Shown here: positions 35,277 to 44,642 of the stretch, in pieces
Position numbering within the stretch: the stretch's first letter is position 1
Layout of the letters: each line of letters begins with the position of its first letter
Assembly: GCA_910588295.1 (NCBI GenBank)
Contig: CAJUQO010000001.1
Location: 1 to 64,000 of the forward strand
Direction of reading: 5' to 3'
DNA: 64,000 nt
Source: an uncultured Lachnospiraceae bacterium
GTDB lineage: Bacteria; Bacillota; Clostridia; Lachnospirales; Lachnospiraceae
Program-made: the position numbers and the translations under genes
The notes under the pieces: model-generated
The model's input: only the letters and a program-made list of their open reading frames with translations
What the model was told of the DNA's origin: nothing
Database searches by the model: none

Positions 35277-36200
35277 TTAATCTGTCAACAGTTTCTCCGC
35301 TTCCTCTCTGGAGGGAATGGACTCGATCACGCCGTATTTCGTCACGGCCAGTCCCGCCGCCGCATTCCCAAGCTTCACCGCCTCAGGAATACTTTTGCCC
35401 TCCGCGATGGCCACACAGAAAGCCCCGGTAAACGTATCCCCCGCCCCGGTGGTATCCACAGCCTCCACCGTGATACCCGGCGCCTGTAGATCCATCTCGT
35501 CATTCTTGATATAGCAGCCGTCCTGTCCCAGGGTCATGATGACATTCTTCACGCCCTTATCGTAAAGCATCCGGGCCACCTCGGCGTCCGGCCTGGCGTC
35601 GTCGCTGTCCAGCCCCAGAATCAGCCGGGCTTCCGTCTGGTTCGGCGTTATGTACGTACAGTTTTTCAGCAAATCTTCCGACAGAGGCGCGAAGGGAGCC
35701 GGATTCAGCACAAAGGGCAGCCCCATCTCCCTGCACTTCTTTGCCGCGTACTCCACCGTCTCCATGCTGCCCTCCAGCTGGGTCAGCAAGAGCCTGCACT
35801 CCTTGAGCTCAGCCTCCATGCCGTCCAGATCCTGGGGGGAAAACTCGCGGTTTGCCGCAAAATCGATGATAATCTCATTCTCTCCTTCTTTATTTACATA
35901 GATCAAGCCCACGCCGGTGGATAGCCCCTGCGTGCTGCGCCGCACCGCCCGGGCATCAATACCCTCCTCCTCGTAAAGCTGCATGGCCCAATCCCCAAAG
36001 CTGTCGCTGCCCACGCAGGTACCGTACACCACCCCAGCGCCCATCCGGGCCGCCGCCACCGCCTGATTGGAACCCTTGCCGCCATGGCACATGACAAAAT
36101 CATGGCCCGGCACCGTCTCCCCCGGCACGGGAAAATGGTCTCCCGATATGGTCATTCCTACTGCATAGCTGCCGATCACGGCAATTTTCTCTTTCCCCAT
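35277..36200 (-). CDS. rbsK: ribokinase
   Basis: PfkB-family kinase that phosphorylates D-ribose to ribose-5-phosphate for the pentose phosphate pathway. In the 307-residue protein the N-terminal motif is GKGSNQAVAAARMGA and the C-terminal catalytic motif is DTTGAGDTFTGAF with the essential aspartate. The C-terminal EAVKLGNAAAGLAVTKYG is also typical. It starts 12 bases upstream of the second URO-D gene's stop, within the same operon. Confidence 0.94.
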   Translation of the reverse strand: MGKEKIAVIGSYAVGMTISGDHFPVPGETVPGHDFVMCHGGKGSNQAVAAARMGAGVVYGTCVGSDSFGDWAMQLYEEEGIDARAVRRSTQGLSTGVGLIYVNKEGENEIIIDFAANREFSPQDLDGMEAELKECRLLLTQLEGSMETVEYAAKKCREMGLPFVLNPAPFAPLSEDLLKNCTYITPNQTEARLILGLDSDDARPDAEVARMLYDKGVKNVIMTLGQDGCYIKNDEMDLQAPGITVEAVDTTGAGDTFTGAFCVAIAEGKSIPEAVKLGNAAAGLAVTKYGVIESIPSREEAEKLLTD

Positions 36201-36212
36201 ACTCTCTCCTTC

Positions 36213-37448
36213 TTATGCTTTGTAAAATTCCGGACGGCCGTATTTCTGGGCCGTGTCAAAGACTGCCATAATCTTTTCCGGTGAGATACCCGCCTGCACG
36301 TTGTGGATCAGCGCAAATATGAAGCCGCCGCCCGGCGCGTAGCATTTGATCATCTCCTTACACTCCTCCACGATCTCATCCACGGTGCCGTAGGTCAGCG
36401 TGGTCTGGGTACTGCATGCGCCGCCCCAGATCGTCACGTTTTTACCGAATTCCCGCTTGATCTCATAGGGATCCATATCCGCCGCCTCCTTCTGGACGGG
36501 ATTCAGTATATCGTAACCGGATTCGATGATATCCCCGATGATGGGGCGGATGCTGCCGCAGCAATGCATGGAAATATGGATATCCTTTTTCTTCCTGCGA
36601 ATTGCTTCATTGATCTTTGCGTGGCGCGGCTTGAAGAACTCCCGGTACAGATCCGGCGACAGCAGCATCCCCCGCTGGGAACCGAAATCATCGTTGTTTT
36701 GTACCACCTGTACGTATTCGCCCACCGCGTCCAGGTATTTCTCCATCATCACGATATAGGCGTCGGTCATTTTATCCAGGTAATACTCGATCAGCTCCGG
36801 CTCACAATACAGATTTTCCATGAAGGTCTGCATCCCCCAGTCTTTCCACCCCTTCTCGAAAAGACTGGTGCTGGTGGCCCCGGAAATGCAGAAATCCGTG
36901 TTTTCATAGATATCCTTTGCCCTGGCACGCAGCCACTCGCATTCTTCGTCGGATATGGAGGGCAGCGTCAGCAGACGGTCAATCTCCTCCTCCGACTCCA
37001 CGTCCTCAAGCGGATTGTAGCATTCGTCAAAATACAGTCCGTCTTTGGGCCGCTTGGCCAGCAGATGTCCCTCTTTATCGAAAATCCCCAGGGTGCCGCC
37101 GCCAAGATCCACCGGATTGAAATCCTCCGCCAGCAGACATTCCCCGCCGCCGCAGGGCAACTGCCCAGGTTTCATCCGGTCGATGGGTATCCCCACTGAG
37201 GGCACCAGCCTGGGTAGAATCACCACATCGCTGCCCAGCCTCTTAAGCAAATCAAAATCTGCGTAGGCCAGATCCTGTTTTACGTCAAAGCAGACCGTAT
37301 CCGTGGTGATACCCAGATGCCGTTTCAATTGATTGTAAGCATTGGCATTGATGCCCGTGGAGCGGGAGGAACCGAGATCAATCGGCACCCTGTCCGTCTC
37401 CTCATGATCCAACGCCATCAATACCCGTTCTCTTGATGTTAATCCCAT
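36213..37448 (-). CDS. uroporphyrinogen-decarboxylase-fold protein (second paralog)
   Basis: A 411-residue URO-D superfamily protein, longer than the first paralog. HISMHCCGSIRPI contains an H-x-C motif like the zinc site of corrinoid methyltransferases such as MtaA, and ILNPVQKEAADMDP and VTIWGGACSTQTT are barrel strands of the family. It is the first gene of the ribose-type operon. A role in removing or transferring a methyl group from the imported sugar is only a guess. The longest frame starts at 37505; AAGGAG before ATG 37448 settles it. Confidence 0.83.
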   Translation of the reverse strand: MGLTSRERVLMALDHEETDRVPIDLGSSRSTGINANAYNQLKRHLGITTDTVCFDVKQDLAYADFDLLKRLGSDVVILPRLVPSVGIPIDRMKPGQLPCGGGECLLAEDFNPVDLGGGTLGIFDKEGHLLAKRPKDGLYFDECYNPLEDVESEEEIDRLLTLPSISDEECEWLRARAKDIYENTDFCISGATSTSLFEKGWKDWGMQTFMENLYCEPELIEYYLDKMTDAYIVMMEKYLDAVGEYVQVVQNNDDFGSQRGMLLSPDLYREFFKPRHAKINEAIRRKKKDIHISMHCCGSIRPIIGDIIESGYDILNPVQKEAADMDPYEIKREFGKNVTIWGGACSTQTTLTYGTVDEIVEECKEMIKCYAPGGGFIFALIHNVQAGISPEKIMAVFDTAQKYGRPEFYKA

Positions 37449-37804
37449 AAGAACTCCTTTCCAAAACTTGAATAAGTAAACGTTTAACTTCCCATAATTC
37501 ACCATACGTAAACGTTTAATTATCTCTGCTTTCCCCTATACCTTTCGCTGCTACAGCCACGCATGTCCCCATACAAAGTGCTTTTTGCTACACACATGCC
37601 TCTCGTATAACGAAGTTTCTACACCTCTAGGCATATACTACCTGCCGCACAGCGAACGTCTTCCCCTTAAGGTAAACCTGTATGCGCCGCATTGCCCATG
37701 CGTTAAAACCGGTACGGGCGCACCTGGCATCCCTGCATGGATGCCGCCTGCGGCGGCGTACTCTCAAAGTAAACGTTTAACCATTTACAAAACCACCTTT
37801 TCAA
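37449..37804 (-). promoter_or_regulatory. control region of the ribose-type operon with three LacI operators
   Basis: In this 356-bp gap GTAAACGTTTAA occurs three times, at 37476-37487, 37508-37519 and 37769-37780, each with a CG-centred AAACGTTT core as in LacI-family sites. The first two flank the likely promoter of the operon; the third is near the LacI gene end. A fourth copy is upstream of the LacI gene. A GCCGCCTGCGGCGGC hairpin at about 37743-37757 has no T-run. No clear -35/-10 pair could be fixed. Confidence 0.8.
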
Positions 37805-38836
37805 TCACCTCTGAATCAGACGGATGCTTTTCCCGCTGTGAAATACCGGATTCTGCCGGATCACCTTTTCCTCAAGCGGTTGGTTATTGATCATAGCCAT
37901 CATACATTTCCCCACCGTATGCCCGATCTCGTGGGCACAAAAGTCGATCGCCACGATCGAAGGCTCGTGGGTATCCGTCAGAATCGTCCGATCCAGCCCC
38001 AGCACCGAGATATCCTCCGGGATCCTGCGGCCCACTTTCGTGATCGCCTTGCAGGCGCCGAGAGTCATCAGGTCATTGGCCGCGATCAAGGCCGTAAAAC
38101 CTCCCACCTCCAACAGCTCCTCCATGGCCGTAGTGGCTGAAGCAAAACTGTAATCGCCGTAGCGCACAATGCTCTCATCCGGCTCCAAGCCGTTCTGTCT
38201 CAATCCGGCCAGATAGCCCTGGTAACGGATCTCGGCATTTTTCGCCTCCCGCTTTCCCTTGATGAAAGCGATCCGCCGGTGGCCCTGGCTGTAGAGATAA
38301 TCCACCGCCATTCTGCCCGTCTCAAAATTATCAATCCGGACGCAGCACAGTTCTTCCAAATCCTCCCCATAACGCTCCAGGGTGATGATCGGAAAATGCT
38401 CCCTGTCCAGCTCCACCAGAAGATCGTTCTGCTCTCTGTTGTTCAGGGTGGATACAATGATCCCATCCACCAGCCCATTGCACAAACCGCGGATGAAAAG
38501 CTCCTCCTGCCCGGAATCCTCCTGGGTATTGCACAGCAGTAAACGGTAACCGTAGTCATTCAGATGCTCTTCCAGTCCTGCAAAAAACTCCTGGAAAAAA
38601 TAGTAATGAATATCCGGCACCAGCACGGCCACCAGACTGGTTTTCCTCGTGACCAGCGAACGGGCCATGGGATTGGGCGCATATCCCATCTCCTCGGCAG
38701 CTCTGAGAATCCGGGCTTCTGTCTCTCCGCTGTACCCCCCCTTGATATGATTCAGCACCCTGGATACCGTTGCCGTGGAGACGTTGCATATGCTCGCCAA
38801 ATCCTTGATTGTCACTCTGCTTCCCGTTTTCGCCAT
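37805..38836 (-). CDS. LacI-family regulator of the ribose-type operon
   Basis: A 343-residue repressor. VTIKDLASICNVSTATVSRVLN is the helix-turn-helix, MGYAPNPMARSLVTRKTSL the hinge, and the rest is a periplasmic-binding-protein type I effector domain with DGIIVSTLNN and IAANDLMTLGACKAI. The longest frame starts at 39034; the family start is ATG 38836. GTAAACGTTTAC at 38863-38874 lies just before the ribosome binding site, so it probably represses itself and the following operon through the same operator. It reads in the same direction as the operon. Confidence 0.9.
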   Translation of the reverse strand: MAKTGSRVTIKDLASICNVSTATVSRVLNHIKGGYSGETEARILRAAEEMGYAPNPMARSLVTRKTSLVAVLVPDIHYYFFQEFFAGLEEHLNDYGYRLLLCNTQEDSGQEELFIRGLCNGLVDGIIVSTLNNREQNDLLVELDREHFPIITLERYGEDLEELCCVRIDNFETGRMAVDYLYSQGHRRIAFIKGKREAKNAEIRYQGYLAGLRQNGLEPDESIVRYGDYSFASATTAMEELLEVGGFTALIAANDLMTLGACKAITKVGRRIPEDISVLGLDRTILTDTHEPSIVAIDFCAHEIGHTVGKCMMAMINNQPLEEKVIRQNPVFHSGKSIRLIQR

Positions 38837-38862
38837 GCTACTTCTTACCTGCCGTCCTTTGA

Positions 38863-38874
38863 GTAAACGTTTAC
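38863..38874. promoter_or_regulatory. LacI-type operator upstream of the LacI gene
   Basis: GTAAACGTTTAC is a perfect 12-bp palindrome, the same core as the three sites before the ribose-type operon. It lies about 26 bases before the LacI start codon, suited to autorepression. Confidence 0.8.
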
Positions 38875-39124
38875 TTAAATGGAGAATACGCCCTTTTTTC
38901 CTATACGTCAATCCTTTTCCCTGTTTTTCCCCATCTTTGGCAAATACCACAAAGTTTTCGCGATTCTTTTGGGAACATTGTCCAGTGAGCGGCCCCTTTT
39001 CACGGGGCCGTCCCTCACATAAAAATGCAACCATATTTCAACGAATCGGAGGTCATTGAATCCCCGCGGCTTAATAATTCATTTTTCTTTGGAAATTATC
39101 TGCCAATATTTATACTCATTTCCG

Positions 39125-39246
39125 AAAATGTCATTTAAAACAGAGTTTTGTTTTTTTCCAAAAACCCTTGACGATAACATAAGACTTTGCTACGATCTTC
39201 CTCATGGTGTATCACAACCAAAAGTTTAAAATGACATTTAAAACAG
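39125..39246 (+). promoter_or_regulatory. promoter flanked by 19-bp direct repeats
   Basis: TTGACG (39168-39173) and TACGAT (39191-39196) are 17 bases apart. AAAATGTCATTTAAAACAG (39125-39143) and AAAATGACATTTAAAACAG (39228-39246) are 19-base direct repeats with one mismatch, 103 bases apart, one upstream of the -35 box and one downstream of the -10 box. They are probable operators for the HTH domain of the gene that follows. Confidence 0.75.
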
Positions 39247-39261
39247 CAAAGGACAAACAGC

Positions 39262-40737
39262 ATGAAAAAAATATCCCTGGAAAAACTATCAGACACACTG
39301 GTCAGGCAAAGAAAAGCAAAAAAAATGACCCAGGCACAGCTGGCCCGGGCCACCGGCATCCACAGAGCCATGATCGGCCGTGCGGAAAACAGAAATTATA
39401 TCCCCTCCGTCGAGCAGCTCCAGGCCCTGGGGGAAGTCCTGGATTTTGAAGTAACCGACCTTTTCGTGGAGGACGCCGCCCAAAAAGCAAAGTCCCCCAT
39501 TCTGGCCAGAACATATACGATCGCCGTGGCCGGAACCGGGTATGTGGGCCTCTCTGTCGCCACGCTGCTGGCCCAGCACAACCGTGTCCTGGCCGTGGAC
39601 ATCCTGCCCGAGAAAGTCAGGCTCATCAATGAGAGAAAATCTCCCATTCAGGATGAATACATCGAAAAATACCTGGCCGAAAAGGATCTGGATCTGACCG
39701 CCACCCTGGACGGCGAGGCGGCGTACCGGGAAGCGGACTTCGTCGTGATCGCGGCGCCCACCAACTACGACAGCCAGAAAAATTTCTTCGACTGCTCCGC
39801 CGTGGAGGCTGTCATAGAACTCGTCCTCAAAGCAAATCCCCGGGCGGTCATGATCATCAAATCCACGATCCCCGTGGGCTACACCGAAAAAATCCGGGAA
39901 AAATATCATACAAAAAATATTCTGTTCAGCCCGGAATTCCTGCGGGAATCCAAGGCGCTGTACGACAACCTCTACCCCTCCCGCATCATCGTATCCTGCG
40001 ACGACGAGAGCGCCGAAGCAGCCCGCACCTTCGCCGCGCTGCTGCAGCAGGGAGCGCTCAAGGAGGATATCGACACGCTGTTCATGGGCTTCACCGAGGC
40101 CGAGGCCGTAAAACTTTTTGCCAACACTTACCTGGCGCTGCGCGTCTCCTATTTTAACGAGCTGGATACCTACGCCGAGACCAAGGGGCTGAATACCCGG
40201 CAGATCATCGAGGGCGTCTGCCTTGACCCGCGCATCGGCACCCACTACAACAACCCCTCCTTCGGCTACGGCGGCTATTGTCTGCCCAAAGACACCAAAC
40301 AACTGCTGGCAAATTTCCAGAATGTCCCCGAAAATCTAATCAAAGCCATCGTGGAATCCAACCGGACCAGAAAATCCTTCATCGCTTTCCGTGTTCTGGA
40401 GCTGGCGGGCGCCTACGGGGCCAACAGCACCTGGGATGCCGCCAGGGAAAAAGAGGTCATTATCGGCGTATACCGGCTGACCATGAAATCCAACTCGGAC
40501 AATTTCCGCCAGTCCTCCATCCAGGGCGTCATGAAACGGATCAAGGGCAAGGGAGCCACCGTGGTCATCTACGAGCCCTCCCTCCCGGCGAATTCCACCT
40601 TTTTCGGCAGCCGCGTGATCGGGGATCTGGAGGAATTCAAACGGATTTCTCATGCCATCATCGCCAACCGGTACGACAGCTGCCTGGATGATGTGGCGGA
40701 AAAAGTGTATACCCGCGATATCTTCCGCCGGGATTGA
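39262..40737 (+). CDS. XRE-type HTH fused to UDP-glucose 6-dehydrogenase
   Basis: A 491-residue protein. Residues about 8-62 are a Cro/C1-type helix-turn-helix ([38 protein letters not shown]). From about 80 on it is a nucleotide-sugar dehydrogenase: Rossmann motif [27 protein letters not shown], and [10 protein letters not shown] with catalytic Cys340. The usual enzyme oxidises UDP-glucose to UDP-glucuronate for capsule or exopolysaccharide. The frame runs unbroken through both parts, so it is a real fusion. AAAGGA lies before ATG 39262. It is monocistronic; an autoregulatory role is inferred from the repeats at its promoter. Confidence 0.9.
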   Translation: MKKISLEKLSDTLVRQRKAKKMTQAQLARATGIHRAMIGRAENRNYIPSVEQLQALGEVLDFEVTDLFVEDAAQKAKSPILARTYTIAVAGTGYVGLSVATLLAQHNRVLAVDILPEKVRLINERKSPIQDEYIEKYLAEKDLDLTATLDGEAAYREADFVVIAAPTNYDSQKNFFDCSAVEAVIELVLKANPRAVMIIKSTIPVGYTEKIREKYHTKNILFSPEFLRESKALYDNLYPSRIIVSCDDESAEAARTFAALLQQGALKEDIDTLFMGFTEAEAVKLFANTYLALRVSYFNELDTYAETKGLNTRQIIEGVCLDPRIGTHYNNPSFGYGGYCLPKDTKQLLANFQNVPENLIKAIVESNRTRKSFIAFRVLELAGAYGANSTWDAAREKEVIIGVYRLTMKSNSDNFRQSSIQGVMKRIKGKGATVVIYEPSLPANSTFFGSRVIGDLEEFKRISHAIIANRYDSCLDDVAEKVYTRDIFRRD

Positions 40738-40747
40738 ACTTTCCTAT

Positions 40748-40785
40748 GCAGAACAGCCGCCACAGGCAGCTGTTCTGCATGTTTT
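40748..40785 (+). terminator. terminator of the HTH-dehydrogenase gene
   Basis: GCAGAACAGC (40748-40757) pairs with GCTGTTCTGC (40769-40778), followed by ATGTTTT. Confidence 0.8.
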
Positions 40786-40804
40786 AGCGCCCTGTAAAAC
40801 AGCT

Positions 40805-40829
40805 TGTGGCGTGTAGAATCCACGCCACA
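40805..40829 (-). terminator. terminator of the rtcB gene
   Basis: TGTGGCGTG (40805-40813) pairs with CACGCCACA (40821-40829); on the minus strand AGCTGTTTT follows, just beyond the rtcB stop. Confidence 0.75.
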
Positions 40830-40837
40830 GACTCTGT

Positions 40838-42070
40838 CTACCCCTTCACCACCCCCACCGTCTTCAGCTTTCTTACCGGCGCGACCATGTCCGTCTGCTG
40901 GGCCATCACCTGGTCGATGTCCTTATAGGCAAACCGGCACTCCTCGGCCACGTCATTTTTCTTCTTCTTGCCCAGCACGATCCCCTGCTCTTTCAGATCC
41001 ACGATAACCTTTTCCACAGAGAACGCCTCCACGGCCCCTTTCCGGGAATAATTCCTGCCCGCCCCGTGGGAGGAGGTGCAGAAGGATTCCTGATTTCCTC
41101 TCCCCTCCACCACATAGCTGTAAGAGCCCATGGCCCCCGGGATCACGGCCTTCTCGCCCTTCCGCACCCGGACGGCGCCCTTGCGGTGCACCCACACATT
41201 GGCTCCATAATGGTTTTCCAGCGCCGCGTAATTATGATGGCAGTTGATCTCCTCCCCGAATTCCACATTCCGTCCCGTATGTTTCCGGATCACCTCCCCG
41301 ACGATGGCGCAGGTTTTATCCAGCATATGGGCCCGGTTTTCAAAAGCGTAATCCATGGCCAGGTTCATCCATCGGATGTACTGCCGGCCTTCCTCCGATT
41401 TCACCGGAAGAAATTCCAGGCGGTACTCCTCCTTCACCTCGCTGTACCATCTCCGGTTCAGCTCCCTGGCCCTCTCCTGAAAATAGTCGCAGACCGCCTT
41501 TCCCAGATGGCGGCTGCCAGAATGGATCATGATGCAGAGATACCCCTCCTCATCCTCCTGGAGCTCGATAAAATGGTTGCCGCCCCCCAGACTCCCCACC
41601 TGGAAATAGCCGTCCTCAATCAGCGGCAGCAGCGCGGCGTCCGCCTCGTATTTTTCCATCTCCTGTCTGGCCCTGTCCAGCACGGCGGACTCCTGGGGCG
41701 TCTTATACCTCTCATGATTTAGAGGGATCGACCGCATGATATTTCCCACAATCGCCTGGATGACCGTTCCGTTTCCGGTCTGGATCTCCCGGATCTCATC
41801 CATAGAGATATTTGTGGGGATGAAGTCCATGCCGCAGCCGATATCCACGCCCACCGCATTGGGAATTACCACATCTTTCGCGGCGATCACTCCGCCGATG
41901 GGCATCCCCTTCCCCGCATGGGTATCCGGCATCAGACACACCCATTTGTGAAGAAACGGAAGCGCGGCCAGGTGACGGGCCTGTTGTAGGCAGCTTTCCT
42001 CCAACTGTCCCTCATTCTCCAGCCACACTTTTATGGGAAACCGCATATTCTCGTCATGTAGTACAAACAT
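40838..42070 (-). CDS. rtcB: RNA ligase RtcB
   Basis: GTP-dependent ligase that joins 2',3'-cyclic phosphate and 5'-hydroxyl RNA ends, used in RNA repair and tRNA recovery. PDTHAGKGMPIGG, GVDIGCGM, GSLGGGNHFIE, HSGSRHLG and TSSHGAGR are the metal- and guanylate-site motifs. The frame is open from ATG 42121, but AAAGGGTGG lies about 8 bases before ATG 42070, which gives a protein of 410 residues beginning MFVLHDENMRFPIKVW. A TATAAT at 42146-42151 (minus) and a CGGTTC/GAACCG hairpin at 42110-42130 are in the leader. It is divergent from two WYL regulators. Confidence 0.94.
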   Translation of the reverse strand: MFVLHDENMRFPIKVWLENEGQLEESCLQQARHLAALPFLHKWVCLMPDTHAGKGMPIGGVIAAKDVVIPNAVGVDIGCGMDFIPTNISMDEIREIQTGNGTVIQAIVGNIMRSIPLNHERYKTPQESAVLDRARQEMEKYEADAALLPLIEDGYFQVGSLGGGNHFIELQEDEEGYLCIMIHSGSRHLGKAVCDYFQERARELNRRWYSEVKEEYRLEFLPVKSEEGRQYIRWMNLAMDYAFENRAHMLDKTCAIVGEVIRKHTGRNVEFGEEINCHHNYAALENHYGANVWVHRKGAVRVRKGEKAVIPGAMGSYSYVVEGRGNQESFCTSSHGAGRNYSRKGAVEAFSVEKVIVDLKEQGIVLGKKKKNDVAEECRFAYKDIDQVMAQQTDMVAPVRKLKTVGVVKG

Positions 42071-42279
42071 ATCCTTACCCACCCTTTCCGTATATATTGA
42101 TAAGATATCCGGTTCAGACATGCCGAACCGTTACTTGACAAATTCATTATAAGCGATTCCTTCCATGCCATCATTTTAAAAAAGGTGCGAACTTGATCTG
42201 TCGCAGTAAAAAAGGCCAAAAGTATGATATACTGATAGCGGCAAATTATCCCCATGGATTCTGAAAGGAACGCATACAT

Positions 42280-43539
42280 ATGTCCGATTTTCATGAACTG
42301 ATCAAAAGCTTTCCCAAGACACGGGAATACGTCCGGGATTTCTTTGTCTACGGTTTCAAGAGCCGAAACGACTTCAAAGAGAAAAGCCCCCGCACCTACG
42401 ACAACGAGCGGCGGCGGCTGGAGAGCTGGCTTGGCGCTTATGTGCAGAGAGATTACGCTTCCAACGGCTCCAATATCTCTCTGGCCATAGACAGCAGCCT
42501 TCTGGACACCAATCCCCTGTTCCGGGTGTGGAAAACCAAAAGCTTCACAGACAACGATATCGTATTACATTTTCTGATACTGGATCTGCTCCGGGACGGA
42601 ACGCCGCTGACCGCCGAGGCCATCACCAACAGCCTTCTGGAACAATATGAAACACTGTTTGACATCCAGACCGTCCGCCGCAAATGCAACGCCTACGAGA
42701 AGGAAGGGCTGCTGCGGAAAGAAAAGCACGGTAAGACCGTGACCTACTCTTTGGACGACACCCTGGCCCTCTGGCTCGGCTCCCACGAACCCGTGCTGGA
42801 CGCTCTGGATTTCTACCAGATGGCCGGGCAACTCGGCATCATTGCCAATGAACTGTCCGAACAGCTCGACCGCTATAACCGGACTTTCCGGGTTAAACAC
42901 GGTTTTTTCGTACACACCCTGGAGGATGAGATCCTCCTTGCCCTCTTAAACGCCATGAACCGGAACATGGAGGTGCAGCTTGACATAAAAGGCTCTAAAA
43001 GCAAAACCATAAATACCACGCTTTGCGTACCCTTGCAGATCTTTGTCAGCGCCAGAAGCGGCCGCCGTTTCCTGTGCGGATATCTGGAACGGAACCGCCG
43101 TTTCACCTGTTTCCGCCTGGACACTATCAAACAGGTTCTTCCCACCATAACGGCGGAGAACTACGACGGCCTGTTGGAAAAACTGAACCGAAACCGCAGA
43201 TACGTCTGGGGCGTATCTTTCCAGAACAACGGCAGACACCACCTGGATACGCTGACCATGACCATACAGGTCACAGAACCCGCGGAAAACTATATCATAG
43301 ACCGCCTGAAACGGGAAGGCCGCGGCGGCACGGTCACAAGGACGGCTCCCGGCATTTACGCTTTCGAGACCTCCGTGTTTGACTGTAATGAAATGCTGCC
43401 CTGGCTTCGCACCTTTATCGGCAGAATTCTGTCCCTGAAATGCAGCGATCCCTTTGTGGAGCAGCAATTTTACCAGGATCTGCAGATCATGTATCAGCTG
43501 TATCAAATCGATGCGCAGCCTGTGGATACAGACGCATAG
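42280..43539 (+). CDS. WYL-domain transcriptional regulator (first)
   Basis: A 419-residue regulator. A winged-helix-like region is at about residues 80-150 (TVRRKCNAYEKEGLLRKEKHGK), and a WYL-type ligand-binding domain lies in the middle to C-terminal part (TTLCVPLQIFVSARSGRRFLCGYL..., FTCFRLDTIKQVLP). WYL proteins bind nucleic acid or nucleotide ligands and often accompany RNA-repair or defence genes. The gene is divergent from rtcB, so it may control it. Ribosome binding site GAAAGGAA precedes ATG. Confidence 0.82.
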   Translation: MSDFHELIKSFPKTREYVRDFFVYGFKSRNDFKEKSPRTYDNERRRLESWLGAYVQRDYASNGSNISLAIDSSLLDTNPLFRVWKTKSFTDNDIVLHFLILDLLRDGTPLTAEAITNSLLEQYETLFDIQTVRRKCNAYEKEGLLRKEKHGKTVTYSLDDTLALWLGSHEPVLDALDFYQMAGQLGIIANELSEQLDRYNRTFRVKHGFFVHTLEDEILLALLNAMNRNMEVQLDIKGSKSKTINTTLCVPLQIFVSARSGRRFLCGYLERNRRFTCFRLDTIKQVLPTITAENYDGLLEKLNRNRRYVWGVSFQNNGRHHLDTLTMTIQVTEPAENYIIDRLKREGRGGTVTRTAPGIYAFETSVFDCNEMLPWLRTFIGRILSLKCSDPFVEQQFYQDLQIMYQLYQIDAQPVDTDA

Positions 43540-43622
43540 AACCGCTGCCGCGCCATCCGTACAGGCGCATGGCAAAACCCTTATCTCCACAATTCTATAT
43601 CGTACAGCGAGGAAAACCGACC

Positions 43623-44591
43623 ATGGAACTATTTTCAGAAATCTACAGCTGTTACTATCAGGTACTTCGCCGTCTGTTATGCAGCGGGCGGGGAATCTCC
43701 ATGCAGGAGATCCACAGCCGGATCTGTCATGAGGGCTTTGCGGAGAGTATGCTCTCCATCATCCCCAAGCTGGAAAGCGGCGCATGGAATGTCTTTGCCA
43801 GGGAGGGGGATCTGTACCTCTCCAGGCTCACCATGCCCTTCACCACGCCCCTCTCCCATCTGCAAAAAGCTTATTTGAAAGCCATACTGTCCGATCCGCG
43901 TATAAGGCTATTTCTGGATCGCGAATACCTGGATACCCTAAAGGATATGCTGGCCCCGGTCACTCCCCTCTGGCGTCCGGAGCAATTTTACTATTTCGAT
44001 CAGTTTACTGACGCCGACCCCTATGATGACGAGACATACCGTCATCATTTCCGTACGCTGCTGCAGGCGCAGAAAAAACATCGGTATGTGGATATCGACT
44101 ACAGCGGGCCCACTGGAAGGCGGGTTCATCACCACTATATCCCTGCCCGTCTGGAATATTCCGTGAAAAACGACCGTTTCCGCCTCATCGCCCTGAAAAG
44201 AATAAACCATGGAAAAATGAAACCGGAACTCCTCAATCTCTCCCGCATCCGGCATGTAGCGCCCATGGAAAAAACATTCCCTGACTCCATCGATCTGAAT
44301 GCCGTGATCCGGCAATCCTATTACCGGGAGCCCCTGACGCTGCACATCATTAACCGGCGCAACGCCCTCGAGCGGGCCATGCTGCATTTTGCGAATTATG
44401 AAAAAAATACGACCAAAATTAATGAAAATACTTATGAATGCCGGATCTATTACAACCAGACCATGGAAACGGAATTGCTGATCGAAACTCTGTCCTTCGG
44501 CCCCATGCTGACTGTCACGGGAAATGACCGTTTCCTCGGGCTTCTGCGGACACGGCTCCAAAAACAGAGAGCCCTCCCGGCTCCCCGCTAA
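43623..44591 (+). CDS. WYL-domain transcriptional regulator (second)
   Basis: A 322-residue relative of the previous gene with a short N-terminal helical region (CYYQVLRRLLCSGRGISMQEIH) and a WYL-type domain (HRYVDIDYSGPTGRRVHHHYI, FRLIALKRI). The longest frame begins at 43440 inside the previous gene; ATG 43623 has GCGAGGA upstream and starts with MELFSEIYS. It lies 83 bases after the first WYL gene on the same strand, so both are likely one transcript. The two together may act as a heteromeric regulator of rtcB; this is inference. Confidence 0.8.
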   Translation: MELFSEIYSCYYQVLRRLLCSGRGISMQEIHSRICHEGFAESMLSIIPKLESGAWNVFAREGDLYLSRLTMPFTTPLSHLQKAYLKAILSDPRIRLFLDREYLDTLKDMLAPVTPLWRPEQFYYFDQFTDADPYDDETYRHHFRTLLQAQKKHRYVDIDYSGPTGRRVHHHYIPARLEYSVKNDRFRLIALKRINHGKMKPELLNLSRIRHVAPMEKTFPDSIDLNAVIRQSYYREPLTLHIINRRNALERAMLHFANYEKNTTKINENTYECRIYYNQTMETELLIETLSFGPMLTVTGNDRFLGLLRTRLQKQRALPAPR

Positions 44592-44642
44592 AGCGTGATA
44601 AAATCCGCCGCCGGAATTTTCTCTGTGCCAGAGCATAAAAAA

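Noticed and set aside
37743-37757. GCCGCC/GGCGGC hairpin as LacI gene terminator
   Set aside because: There is no T-run on the minus strand and it lies inside the operator region of the next operon, so termination is not supported.
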